A stretch of DNA of 64,000 bases, taken from assembly GCA_964589785.1 (NCBI GenBank), contig CAZPUQ010000005.1:186001-250000 (forward strand). Direction: 5' to 3'. Of the stretch, positions 17,877 to 27,585 are shown one piece after another. Both the position numbers and the translations under genes were made by a program. Position 1 is the first letter of the stretch. The number at the start of each line of letters is the position of its first letter. The DNA comes from JAGVSR01 sp964589785. GTDB taxonomy: Bacteria; Pseudomonadota; Alphaproteobacteria; Rhizobiales; Hyphomicrobiaceae. The notes below the pieces were generated by a model, which did no database searches, had not been told where the DNA came from, and was given only the letters and a program-made list of their open reading frames with translations.

Positions 17877-18752
17877 ATGCGCGCCCTCACACGCGGAACG
17901 AAGCTTGTCGTCGCAAGCCATAACAAGGGCAAGGTCTGGGAGATCGACCAGCTCATCGCGCCCTATGGCCTCGCGGCGGTCTCCGCCGCCTCGCTCGGAC
18001 TGGCCGAACCGGAGGAGACGGAGCCGACGTTTGCGGGCAATGCGCGGCTCAAGGCCATGGCCGCCGCTAAGGGTTCCGGACTGCCGGCGCTGGCGGATGA
18101 TTCCGGGCTCGAGGTGGACTGCCTTGGCGGCGCGCCGGGCATCTATTCGGCGCGCTGGGCCGGCCCGCAGAAGGACTTCGGCGTCGCCATGCAGAAGGTC
18201 GCGGACGAGGTTTCCGCGCGGTGCGGCTGGGGAAATTCCGGTCCGCGCGCGAACTTCATCTCCGTGCTGTGCCTCGCCTGGCCGGACGGCGGCACGCAAA
18301 CGTTCGAGGGCAAGGTGTTCGGCCGCCTCGTCTGGCCGCCGCGCGGCGGCAACGGCTTCGGCTATGATCCGATGTTCGTTCCGGAGGGCCACGCCTTGAC
18401 GTTCGGCGAGATGGAGCCGGCGGGCAAATACGCCATCTCTCACCGCACGCGGGCGTTCGAAGCCTTCCGTCGCGCGGTGCTGGGCGACCTCTCGGCCGAG
18501 CCCCTGAAGCCCAACGCGGATCGCGATCGGGAGGGCCTGGCGGCGGCCGCCGCCAACATCTCGACGCGGGAGGAGCTGAGGACGTTCGTGAAATACCTCG
18601 GTGCGGATCTGGACCGGCGCGGGCAGCCACGCATCGATCTCGGCACGCTGCTGGCGGCGCTCGAAGCCTCGGTCGCCCCCCAGTCTGCCGAGCCGCGCTG
18701 GCGTACGCTCGCCAAGGCGCTGCTGGCGGCAACGGAGAGGGAAGCCTCGTGA
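17877..18752 (+). CDS. rdgB: XTP/dITP pyrophosphatase RdgB with C-terminal extension
   Basis: Encodes 291 residues, whereas the family is usually near 200. It hydrolyses non-canonical purine nucleotides (ITP, XTP). The catalytic core (1-204) is intact: ASHNKGKVWEI (13-23), ADDSGLEV (73-80), GIYSARWAG (88-96), FGYDPMFVP (161-169) and the C-terminal KYAISHRTRAFE (184-195). Residues 205-291 form an extra, probably helical segment (REELRTFVKYLGADLD, PRWRTLAKALLAATE) that is not part of the HAM1 fold. Composition is like the rest of the gene, so a frameshift fusion is unlikely. The stop overlaps the hemW GTG start (GTGA). Confidence 0.93.
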   Translation: MRALTRGTKLVVASHNKGKVWEIDQLIAPYGLAAVSAASLGLAEPEETEPTFAGNARLKAMAAAKGSGLPALADDSGLEVDCLGGAPGIYSARWAGPQKDFGVAMQKVADEVSARCGWGNSGPRANFISVLCLAWPDGGTQTFEGKVFGRLVWPPRGGNGFGYDPMFVPEGHALTFGEMEPAGKYAISHRTRAFEAFRRAVLGDLSAEPLKPNADRDREGLAAAAANISTREELRTFVKYLGADLDRRGQPRIDLGTLLAALEASVAPQSAEPRWRTLAKALLAATEREAS

Positions 18753-20098
18753 GCGCGACCTTCGAGGAGCGGCCGGACCGTTCGGCGCCGTTCGGCGTCT
18801 ACGTCCACTGGCCGTTCTGCGCCCAGAAGTGCCCCTATTGCGATTTCAACAGTCACGTCCGGTTCGGCGGCTGGGACGAGTCGCGCTTTCTTCGCGCGTA
18901 TCTCAGAGAGCTCGACGATGTGGCCGCACGGACGCAAGCGCCGCTCCGCGTCTCGTCGGTCTTCTTCGGTGGCGGCACGCCCTCGCTGATGCGGCCGGCA
19001 ACCGTCGGCGCCATTCTCGATCACATCGGCAAGCTGTGGACGATCGCGCCGGACGCGGAGATCACGCTCGAGGCCAACCCGAACAGCGTCGAGGCGGAGC
19101 GGTTCGTCGGCTATCGAGCGGCGGGCGTCAACCGGGTCTCGATCGGCGTGCAGTCGCTGCGCGAGGAGGACCTGCGGCGGCTTGGGCGCCTGCATTCCGT
19201 CGGCGAGGCGCGGACCGCGATCGAGATCGCCCGCAAGACGTTCGACCGGTTCTCGTTCGATCTCATCTATGCCCGGCCCGGGCAGACGCCGCAGGCATGG
19301 CGCGCGGAGCTCGCCGAGGCGCTGGCCATGGCCGGCGGGCACCTCTCGCTTTACCAGCTCACCATCGAGCCCGATACGCCCTTCGCCGAGCTTCACGCGC
19401 GCGGCCGGCTCGCCGTGCCCGATGCGGACGCCGCGCTCGATCTCTACGCGCTGACGCAGGAGATGACGGCAGCGGCCGGCCGGCCGGCCTACGAGATCTC
19501 CAACCACGCCGTGCCGGGCGACGAAAGCCGGCACAATCTGCTCTACTGGCGCTACGGCGCCTATGTCGGCGTGGGCCCCGGCGCACACGGGCGTCTCGTT
19601 TTGCCGGACGGCACGCGATGGGCGACCGTGACCGAGCCCAATCCGGAGCGCTGGGTCGAGCGTGTCGAGACGTCGGGCCACGGCATCGTCGAATCGGCGG
19701 CGCTCTCCCGTGACGAGCAGGCGGACGAGATGCTGCTGATGGGCTTGCGCCTCAGCGAGGGCCTCGATCTCGACGCCATGGCCCGCCGGTTCGGCGTGGC
19801 GCCCGCCGCCGCCGAAATCGCCGATCTGGCGCGCGCGGGGTTCCTCGAGGTGATGGATGGCGCGGAAAAGGCGGACGAGGTGGACGGGGACCGCGATCTC
19901 ATTCGCGCCTGCCTCGGTCCGGGTCTCAATCCCGACACGACGTTCGGCGCCCTCCGCCGGCGGCCGCGCATCCGTGCGGCCGGCGAAGGCCGCTTCGTCC
20001 TGAACGAGCTCGTCCGCCGGCTGTCCCTCAAGACGGAGCCCCTGACGACGGCGCCCGCAGCAGCGGCCGTTGAGACGCCTGTAACACTTGTCCGGTAG
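18749..20098 (+). CDS. hemW: HemW-type radical SAM protein (HemN-like)
   Basis: Encodes 449 residues from a GTG start overlapping the rdgB stop, with GGAGAGG upstream. The radical-SAM cluster motif is C24-x3-C28-x2-C31 in CAQKCPYC, preceded by YVHWPFC. FFGGGTPS, EANPNS and VSIGVQS follow as in HemN/HemW. HemW lacks coproporphyrinogen oxidase activity and acts as a heme-binding chaperone. The rdgB-hemW order next to rph is conserved in alphaproteobacteria. It is somewhat longer at the C terminus than the common 380-400 residues. Confidence 0.93.
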   Translation: MSATFEERPDRSAPFGVYVHWPFCAQKCPYCDFNSHVRFGGWDESRFLRAYLRELDDVAARTQAPLRVSSVFFGGGTPSLMRPATVGAILDHIGKLWTIAPDAEITLEANPNSVEAERFVGYRAAGVNRVSIGVQSLREEDLRRLGRLHSVGEARTAIEIARKTFDRFSFDLIYARPGQTPQAWRAELAEALAMAGGHLSLYQLTIEPDTPFAELHARGRLAVPDADAALDLYALTQEMTAAAGRPAYEISNHAVPGDESRHNLLYWRYGAYVGVGPGAHGRLVLPDGTRWATVTEPNPERWVERVETSGHGIVESAALSRDEQADEMLLMGLRLSEGLDLDAMARRFGVAPAAAEIADLARAGFLEVMDGAEKADEVDGDRDLIRACLGPGLNPDTTFGALRRRPRIRAAGEGRFVLNELVRRLSLKTEPLTTAPAAAAVETPVTLVR

Positions 20099-20132
20099 AC
20101 AGCGCGCACGGCCCCCTCTATTCAGCGCGGCG

Positions 20133-20714
20133 ATGATGAGACGGCTTTACGACTGGATCATGGGGCTGGCCGCGAGCGACCGCGCGCCGACGGCGCTGTT
20201 CTGGGTTTCGTTCGTCGAAAGCTCGTTCTTCCCGATTCCGCCGGACGTGATGCTGATCCCGATGGTGATCGCGCAGCGTCTGAAGGCCTGGTGGTACGCC
20301 TCGCTCGCCACCATCGGCTCCGTCATCGGCGGGGCCTTCGGCTATGCCATCGGCTACTTCGCCTTCGAGAGCGTCGGCCGGCCGATCCTGGAGTTCTACG
20401 GCAAGGCAGAAGGCTTCGGCGAGTTCACGCAGTGGTTCAACGAGTGGGGCGTCTGGATCCTCATCGCCAAGGGGTGGACGCCGTTCCCCTACAAGGTGCT
20501 GACGATCACCGCGGGCGTGACCCACATGCCGTTCCTGGAGTTCATGCTCGCGAGCGTCGTCACCCGTGCCATGCGCTTCTACCTCGTGGCCGGTCTTCTG
20601 TATTTCTTCGGCCCGCCGATCCGCGATTTCATCGAGAAGCGCCTGACGCTGGTGACCACGGCGTTCGTGGTCCTTCTGGTCGGCGGATTCGTCGCGGTTA
20701 AGTATTTGTTCTAG
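20133..20714 (+). CDS. YqaA/DedA-like inner membrane protein
   Basis: Encodes 193 residues from the first of two adjacent ATG codons (20133, 20136), after the hemW stop. The architecture is that of the COG1238/YqaA branch of the DedA (VTT) superfamily. It has a short re-entrant segment with ESSFFPIPPDVMLIPMV, then glycine-rich GSVIGGAFGYAIGY, then KGWTPFPYKVLTITAGVTHMPFLEF, and terminal membrane spans. DedA relatives act as lipid scramblases or proton-driven transporters in envelope homeostasis. The function of this branch is not proven. The same-strand gap from hemW is 34 bases. Confidence 0.85.
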   Translation: MMRRLYDWIMGLAASDRAPTALFWVSFVESSFFPIPPDVMLIPMVIAQRLKAWWYASLATIGSVIGGAFGYAIGYFAFESVGRPILEFYGKAEGFGEFTQWFNEWGVWILIAKGWTPFPYKVLTITAGVTHMPFLEFMLASVVTRAMRFYLVAGLLYFFGPPIRDFIEKRLTLVTTAFVVLLVGGFVAVKYLF

Positions 20715-20759
20715 GTTGGCCGTCGTCACCGGCTCGACTGTGCGAGGCCCGAGGTTCAG

Positions 20760-21281
20760 ATGCTCGAGACGACGCGCCCGTCTTCTGCCGACGCCTACCG
20801 CCTCGGCGGTCTGGCGCTCCTGGTCTCGGTCGGCGCCATCGTGACGGCGCTGGGTTTCGAGCACCTGGGTGGCTATGCGCCGTGCCCGCTCTGCCTGATG
20901 CAGCGCTACGCCTACTATGCGGCCATTCCGCTGCTGTTCCTGGCCATGGCGCTCGTTGCCGAGCGGTCGCGCCTCGCCGCCTTGCTGTTTTTCGCCGTTG
21001 CGCTCGCCTACCTCGCGAACGCCGGGCTCGGCCTCTATCACGCGGGCGTCGAGTGGCATTTCTGGCCGGGCCCGGACACCTGTGCCGCGGCCCAGACGCT
21101 GCCGTCGAGCCCGGCCGACCTCCTGAAGGGCCTCGAGGAGGCCCGGGTCGTGCGCTGCGACGAGGCCGCCTGGCGCCTGTTCGGCCTGTCGTTCGCGGGC
21201 TGGAATGCGCTCATCTCGCTCGGCCTCTTCGCGATCTCGCTCCAGGCCGCGTTTGCTGCCCGGGCGTGCGACCAGAAATAA
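20760..21281 (+). CDS. dsbB: disulfide bond formation protein B
   Basis: Encodes 173 residues with four predicted membrane segments. DsbB reoxidises DsbA with ubiquinone. The first periplasmic loop has the redox pair C42-P-L-C45 followed by MQR, the quinone-site arginine region. The second loop has C108 and C133, the other essential pair. The typical GxxxPCPLC context is clear. It lies 45 bases after the YqaA-like gene. No dsbA is visible in the window. Confidence 0.92.
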   Translation: MLETTRPSSADAYRLGGLALLVSVGAIVTALGFEHLGGYAPCPLCLMQRYAYYAAIPLLFLAMALVAERSRLAALLFFAVALAYLANAGLGLYHAGVEWHFWPGPDTCAAAQTLPSSPADLLKGLEEARVVRCDEAAWRLFGLSFAGWNALISLGLFAISLQAAFAARACDQK

Positions 21282-21952
21282 TATTTGCAACAATGACTTA
21301 CAAATTCATTGCAACGACGTGGTCGAGCCCGGGGCACTTAGCCCTCGGCAAGAACTGTTCATGAACAGATCGCAAGCGAATTTCCTTGGATAGGACCAGC
21401 CTCCGCCATTTTTGCGCCCGACTGTGGCAGTTAATTCACACCAAGCGCGGAACACAAACGGAACGCCGGCGCTTCCAAGCCAGGGGTTCCAGACGGTTCG
21501 CGGCGGTGTGTGAAGGAGTAGTTGCGTGCAGGGGAATTGCGTTGCGTCGTCCCCCTCGTCTCCTCGGCAGGTCCTGTTGCGTCGTGTGCGTTCGGCCGGC
21601 CTGAGGGAGGCAAGCCTTCGCGCTGAGATCACCGCTCGACCGGTTCCGCCCCTCGGTTCTGTAATGCGTCCTGTTCCTGTTGCGTCCCTGGTTGCGTCTG
21701 TTGCGTCCGAGTTGCCCTCACCCAAGAGCACGCTCGCGGGCGTGCTCCAGACCCTGAGGCGAGCGGTCTGGCGTGAAAAGTTCCGGCGTCTGGCCAGATC
21801 GCTCCACCCGTCTCCGCGTCCGCCGGCCCTGCTTCACGGCAGCCTGCTGCGGACCGGAAGCGGCAAGAGGTCTGGCCCCCGATCGAGGGCAGTTTGAGCG
21901 TTCGCGAGTGGTCTGTAGCGTCCTGTTGCGTCCCGGTTGCGTGAGGAGAGCG
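21282..21952. other. 670-bp gene-poor region with octamer cluster
   Basis: No frame here has the steady G/C third-position bias of the neighbours, and none is recognisable. A weak inverted repeat (CAATGA...TCATTG, 21291-21311) follows dsbB. The striking feature is the cluster of GTTGCGTC octamers, listed separately. Base composition is less G+C-biased than flanking genes, as expected of non-coding DNA. Confidence 0.5.
21521..21943 (+). repeat. cluster of direct GTTGCGTC repeats
   Basis: Six exact copies, all in the same orientation, start at 21541, 21576, 21679, 21691, 21700 and 21925. One-mismatch copies start at 21521 (GTTGCGTG), 21915 (GTAGCGTC) and 21936 (GTTGCGTG), with a more degenerate one at 21663. 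By chance an octamer would occur about once per 65 kb on one strand. Several copies are followed by C and preceded by CT. The last group ends 10 bases before the start codon of the 58-residue ORF. A transcription-factor or replication-protein array, or a degenerate tandem repeat, are all possible. Confidence 0.7.
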
Positions 21953-22129
21953 ATGCACGTCCCCCCGCTGCAGAGCCCCAAGTCTCCCCTCGCGCCTGTC
22001 GCGTATGAAGAGAGTGCATGGCGTCCGCTGTCGGTTGTCGTCGACAGCATCGTTCATGGCGTCGAGCAAGCCCGGTCGCCGGCACCGGTGAGGCCGCCTC
22101 GCAAGGGCGATCTTCCGCGCGCCGCGTGA
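21953..22129 (+). CDS. 58-residue ORF, hypothetical
   Basis: The ATG at 21953 has one of the best Shine-Dalgarno sequences in the window (GAGGAGAG, 2-5 bases upstream). The product begins MHVPPLQSPK, has a central helix (SAWRPLSVVVDSIVHGVEQA) and ends in a basic, proline-rich tail. Codon third positions are mostly G or C but less strictly than in core genes. No family is recognised. The upstream GTTGCGTC array overlaps its presumed leader, so that array may regulate this ORF. A chance frame cannot be excluded. Confidence 0.4.
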   Translation: MHVPPLQSPKSPLAPVAYEESAWRPLSVVVDSIVHGVEQARSPAPVRPPRKGDLPRAA

Positions 22130-22330
22130 CGAACCCGAGGAATTCGCGGATGGCGCCGCTTGGCGCGGTCCGCAGCGGAATGGCAGGCGCATCGAGTGCA
22201 AGGACCCGCAGTCCAGGACGGCACTGCCTGACACGGTTTTGCGTAGTGGTGCCATGCGCGCTCTTTGTGCCTGCCGCCTTCTCAGGGCGACCTCCCCGTT
22301 TAGAGTTCAGTAGTCAATTGGAGCACCCCC

Positions 22331-22558
22331 ATGGCCCAACCTTCGACCCCCGACCATGTCAACCCGGTACAGTGGCAGCAGGCGCAGGGCATCGCGCGCC
22401 AGACCTGCGCCCGCTTCTTCCGCGACGGCGGCACGCCCGAGGACGCGCTCAGCGCCTTCGGCCTCTCCGCCGGCGAGACGAGCGCTCTCGACTGGAGCCG
22501 TGCGGTCGATGCCATCGCCCAGACGCTGTGCTCCGCTCCGGCCCGCCGCGCCGCTTGA
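22331..22558 (+). CDS. 75-residue hypothetical protein
   Basis: The ATG at 22331 is preceded by GGAG at 9 bases. Third codon positions are strongly G/C, as in the core genes. The product is mostly helical, with WQQAQGIARQTCARFFRDGGTPEDALSAFGL and a second helix WSRAVDAIAQTLCSA. It has two cysteines and neither a signal peptide nor a membrane segment. I do not recognise the family. An intrinsic-type terminator follows at 22616, so the ORF has its own unit. Confidence 0.55.
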   Translation: MAQPSTPDHVNPVQWQQAQGIARQTCARFFRDGGTPEDALSAFGLSAGETSALDWSRAVDAIAQTLCSAPARRAA

Positions 22559-22615
22559 GGCGCGCCCGGTTAGCATCCGTTGAGTGGCGTGTGTTCGATC
22601 CTTCCAATCTGCCTG

Positions 22616-22663
22616 AGGCCCCGTGATTCCCGGCTGAGCCGGCCGAATCCGGGGCCATTTTCT
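22616..22663 (+). terminator. intrinsic terminator after 75-residue ORF
   Basis: An interrupted G+C stem pairs GGCCCCG-GATTC-GGC with GCC-GAATCC-GGGGCC around a short loop. It is followed by ATTTTCTT on the plus strand, about 60 bases after the ORF stop. Confidence 0.6.
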
Positions 22664-23002
22664 TGACCCCGATCAGGCTTTGCCCTTTGCCTTCTAGCGA
22701 AATATTGAACGCCCGCCGCCATGCGCGATTAATTTCGCATCAAGCATTGTGGCCGGCGTTCATGCGCTTTGTGCGCAGATGATCATTTCCGAAACGGGTG
22801 CCAACGCGCGCGGCGGCCTCGCAAAATATCGAGCGGTCGCGGGTTCTGCCTCCCGACGGCACGTCGGCCGTCGCGCGCGATCGTTAGCGCGGAACCTCCA
22901 ATTTGAAGCAAGTTTTCGGCTTGTTCGCGAGCCAACGTTAATCCGCTGCCGTCTACCCTGCTGGCATCAGCGGATTTGCTGGTCAAAAGGGAAGGGCTTG
23001 GG
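22664..23002. other. intergenic region upstream of PilZ gene
   Basis: About 340 bases without a convincing gene. It is AT-richer near 22690-22745 and 22900-22945, fitting promoter DNA. An inverted repeat of AATCCGCTG (22940-22948) and CAGCGGATT (22968-22976) with a 19-base loop lies 26 bases before the PilZ start. An ORF from 22749 to 23006 lacks codon bias and was not accepted. Confidence 0.5.
22940..22976 (+). promoter_or_regulatory. inverted repeat before PilZ gene
   Basis: Perfect 9-bp arms AATCCGCTG and CAGCGGATT separated by 19 bases, just upstream of the ribosome-binding site at about 22990. It could be a protein operator or an mRNA hairpin in the 5' leader. There is no T tract. Confidence 0.35.
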
Positions 23003-23368
23003 ATGAGCCGACAAGAAATGCGTTCCGCGCCACGAAAGCCCCAATGCCAGCGCGTGGCGCTGCATAGCGAACTCATCGGCAACGATATCGAGGGCGTGTC
23101 GAGGGACATTTCCGCCACGGGGGTCCGCGTGACCCTGCCGCCGGATCTGTGCACGCGCGTCGTCAACTGGCCGAAGCAGCTCACCTTGCGGATGCTGATG
23201 GACCACGTCGAGGTCGACTGCGAGATCGTGCGCCTGCGCGGCCACCAGTTGGCGCTCCGCTTCGTGTCGGCGTTCCGTCCCACCCATCTGGCGCGGCACT
23301 GCGGGCCGAACGGCCGCAAGCGCATGTGCTGGTCGAGCGCGCCCGTCACCTGCATCGCCGGATCGTGA
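23003..23368 (+). CDS. PilZ-domain protein
   Basis: Encodes 121 residues from the ATG at 23003 (GAAGGG upstream). After a basic start (RKPQCQRVALHSEL) comes SRDISATGVRVTLP, the DxSxxG part of the PilZ c-di-GMP-binding signature. A beta-barrel-like stretch (DHVEVDCEIVRLRGHQLALRFV) follows. The usual RxxxR element is present only loosely, so c-di-GMP binding is uncertain. It is convergent with the HNH endonuclease. No partner gene is adjacent. Confidence 0.7.
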   Translation: MSRQEMRSAPRKPQCQRVALHSELIGNDIEGVSRDISATGVRVTLPPDLCTRVVNWPKQLTLRMLMDHVEVDCEIVRLRGHQLALRFVSAFRPTHLARHCGPNGRKRMCWSSAPVTCIAGS

Positions 23369-23408
23369 GCAAGGGCCCCGCCGATCGCGGCGGCCTCGTC
23401 AACGGGGT

Positions 23409-23969
23409 CTACGGCTCGAGCTCGGTATCCCAGTAGAGATAGTCCATCCAGCTCTCGTGCAGGTAGTTGGGTGGAAACAGGCGACCATTGCGGTGGAGCT
23501 CGAAAACCGTCGGGCGGTACGGAGCCTGCAGCGGCTTCATGCCGGAGGTTGCGAGCGACTGGCTGCCCTTGCGCAGGTTGCACGGGGCGCAGGCCGTCAG
23601 AACATTTTCCCATCGGGTAAGCCCGCCGCGCGCCCGGGGCACGACGTGGTCGAAGGTGAGGTCGTGCTTGTCGCCGCAGTACTGGCAGCTGAACCGGTCG
23701 CGCAGGAACACGTTGAAGCGCGTGAATGCAGGATAGAGCGCGGGTCTGACATAGGTCTTGAGGGCAACGACGCTCGGCAGGCGGATCTCGAAGTTGGGAC
23801 TTCGAACGGTGGTTTCGTATTCGGAGACGATGTTGACGCGATCCAGAAACACCGCCTTCACCGTCTCCTGCCAACTCCAGAGCGACAAGGGATAGTAGCT
23901 CAGGGGGCGGAAGTCGGCGTTCAGAACCAGGGCCGGGCACGAGTCCGGCAAGGCAGCATGAGCATTCAC
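23409..23969 (-). CDS. HNH endonuclease family protein
   Basis: Encodes 186 residues. The C-terminal half contains a ββα-metal HNH site with two zinc cysteine pairs: C95-x2-C98 (CQYCGD), D107-H108 (FDHVVPRARGG), N122 and C127-x2-C130 (CAPCNLRKG). The N-terminal region (VLNADFRPLSYYPLSLWSWQE) is the one shared by a widely conserved, stand-alone HNH protein of alphaproteobacteria and other bacteria. Its biological role is unknown, and it is not linked to a restriction or mobile element here. Length and active-site residues are intact. Confidence 0.9.
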   Translation of the reverse strand: MNAHAALPDSCPALVLNADFRPLSYYPLSLWSWQETVKAVFLDRVNIVSEYETTVRSPNFEIRLPSVVALKTYVRPALYPAFTRFNVFLRDRFSCQYCGDKHDLTFDHVVPRARGGLTRWENVLTACAPCNLRKGSQSLATSGMKPLQAPYRPTVFELHRNGRLFPPNYLHESWMDYLYWDTELEP

Positions 23970-24204
23970 GAGCTTTTGCTTCCAGTCGGTTCGCCGTTCG
24001 AATCGGTTTTTTGGGCCGTTTCGACGCGCGGATACTAACCGGGCATGTCAGGGATGTGAAGCACTGCGAACGGCGTCATCCAGGCACGTTCAAGTGGATG
24101 TCGCGATTGGATTTTTCGTCGATGTCGACAGCCTGCGGCACCCTTGCGTCGAGCCGTATGGCGCACCCTTGCCACCGCGCACGGCCCTCTGCGACTATCG
24201 CGCC

Positions 24205-24714
24205 ATGAAAGCGAAAAAGAGCAATCCGAAACCCGCCAGGCCTCCCGCCGCGCGCCCGTCGCCGAAGCCCATCGTCTCCACGGGGTATTGGCTCTTCAAG
24301 TCGGAGCCGGACGCCTTCTCGTGGCAGATGCTGAAGGCGAAAGGAGAAAGGGGCGAGCCGTGGACGGGCGTGCGCAACTACCTCGCGCGCAACAACATGA
24401 AGGCCATGGCGGTCGGCGATCTGGGCTTCTTCTATCATTCCAACGTCGGCAAGGAGATCGTCGGCATCGCCAAGGTCGTGGCGCCCGCGCATCCCGACCC
24501 CGAGGACGAGACCGGCACATGGGCGTGCGTCGACGTCGCCGCCGTTGCGGACCTCAAGAGGCCCGTCTCGCTGGAGGACGTGAAGGCGAACCCGGCGCTG
24601 CGCACCATGAGCCTCGTCACCTCGATGCGGCTCTCCGTGCAGCCGGTGACGGCGGAGGAATGGGCCGAGGTGTGTCGCATGGGCGGGCTCGATCCGAAGC
24701 GGCTGAAGCGATGA
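24205..24714 (+). CDS. EVE-domain protein
   Basis: Encodes 169 residues from the ATG at 24205. After a basic, low-complexity start (KKSNPKPARPPAARPSPKP) the EVE fold begins with GYWLFKSEPDAFSWQML. GVRNYLARNNMKAMAVGDLGFFYHSN and EIVGIAKVVAPAHPDP follow. EVE domains belong to the PUA/YTH-like superfamily and bind modified bases in DNA or RNA. The stop codon overlaps the start of the methyltransferase gene (ATGA), so the pair is translationally coupled. Whether the partner makes the mark that this protein reads is not shown; the partner looks like a protein methylase. Confidence 0.88.
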   Translation: MKAKKSNPKPARPPAARPSPKPIVSTGYWLFKSEPDAFSWQMLKAKGERGEPWTGVRNYLARNNMKAMAVGDLGFFYHSNVGKEIVGIAKVVAPAHPDPEDETGTWACVDVAAVADLKRPVSLEDVKANPALRTMSLVTSMRLSVQPVTAEEWAEVCRMGGLDPKRLKR

Positions 24715-25370
24715 GCGGACGGGACACGGGCTGGCACGCCGACTTCATCGTCGCCAACACGAAGCTCCTCGCGCCGCCGCACGTCCCGGAGATCCGTCTG
24801 CACCTCGCCGAGGAGTCGCTGCCGATCTGGCAGAGGACTGAGGAAGGGCTTGGCGCCATGAACGTGCCGCCGCCCTACTGGGCCTTCGCGTGGGCGGGCG
24901 GGCAGGCGCTGGCCCGCTACGTGCTCGATCATCCGGACACGGTTGCCGCAAAGGCCGTGCTCGATCTCGGCTCGGGATCCGGGCTGACGGCGATCGCGGC
25001 GATGCGGGCCGGGGCGGCCTCCACGCTCGCCGCCGACCTCGATCCCATGGCGCTCGCCTCCGTGGCGCTCAACGCCGCCGCCAACGGCGTGCGCATCGAT
25101 GTGACGGACCAGGACCTTCTTGCCGGCCCTCCGGGTGGGCACGACGTCGTGCTCGTCGGCGATCTCTTCTACGAGCGGGAGCTGGCCGACCGCGTCTTCG
25201 CCTACATCGGGCGTGCAGCCGAGACCGGGGCGCGCGTGCTCGTGGGCGATCCTGAGCGGAGCTACTTTCCGAGAGACCGCTTCGTGCGGGTCGCCGACTA
25301 CGAGGTGGCGGTGACGCGCGAGCTGGAGGACGCCCTCATCAAGAGAACATCGGTCTGGGCGCTTGCCTGA
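24711..25370 (+). CDS. class I methyltransferase, ETFB-lysine (METTL20-like)
   Basis: Encodes 219 residues, with its ATG in the EVE gene's stop codon. The SAM-binding motif I is VLDLGSGSGLTAIAAM, followed by the acidic strand-2 end (LAADLDP). The post-motif is VVLVGDLFYE, the [D/E]-x-FYE-like signature of the methyltransferase-16 group. The N-terminal PPYWAFAWAGGQALARYVLDHP matches bacterial METTL20 relatives, which methylate lysines of the electron-transfer flavoprotein beta subunit. A ribosomal-protein target cannot be excluded. The overlap with the EVE gene is four bases. Confidence 0.8.
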   Translation: MSGRDTGWHADFIVANTKLLAPPHVPEIRLHLAEESLPIWQRTEEGLGAMNVPPPYWAFAWAGGQALARYVLDHPDTVAAKAVLDLGSGSGLTAIAAMRAGAASTLAADLDPMALASVALNAAANGVRIDVTDQDLLAGPPGGHDVVLVGDLFYERELADRVFAYIGRAAETGARVLVGDPERSYFPRDRFVRVADYEVAVTRELEDALIKRTSVWALA

Positions 25371-25486
25371 CCGCGAGGGCCGACAGGATTAACGGGGAGA
25401 GGGGACGAGTCCGAGCCGCAGGGCGCCTCACGCCAGCGGCCGCGTCGAGGGTCGCAGGCAACGACCCGGTTCGTACCTTGGATCAG

Positions 25487-25515
25487 TTGTGCGGTGCCGA
25501 ATGTCCTTCCATAAT
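25487..25515 (+). promoter_or_regulatory. candidate acs promoter
   Basis: TTGTGC and CATAAT are separated by exactly 17 bases and end 32 bases before the acs ATG. This is a good sigma-70-type pair. A strong GGGAGGAG ribosome-binding site lies between them and the start. Confidence 0.5.
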
Positions 25516-25547
25516 GACGGCAAAAATCTCTCGGGAGGAGACGACGC

Positions 25548-27494
<1,947 letters not shown>

Positions 27495-27519
27495 CCGCGC
27501 GACTAGGCTGCAAACGATA

Positions 27520-27555
27520 GAGGCGCGGATGGGAGCCATCCGCGCCTCTTTGTTT
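27520..27555 (+). terminator. intrinsic terminator after acs
   Basis: A perfect 13-bp stem (GAGGCGCGGATGG and its complement) closes a 3-base loop and is followed by TTTGTTT, 26 bases after the acs stop. It is the clearest terminator in the window. Confidence 0.9.
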
Positions 27556-27585
27556 GGAATTGCACCTCAGGGCTTCATCACCCGG

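Noticed and set aside
21629..22255. 208-residue minus-strand frame across the octamer array
   Set aside because: Its repeated Gln/Thr tracts come from reading the GTTGCGTC repeats. Composition is not protein-like.
22749..23006. 85-residue frame ahead of the PilZ gene
   Set aside because: Third-position bias is lost in the second half, and it overlaps the PilZ start and the inverted repeat.
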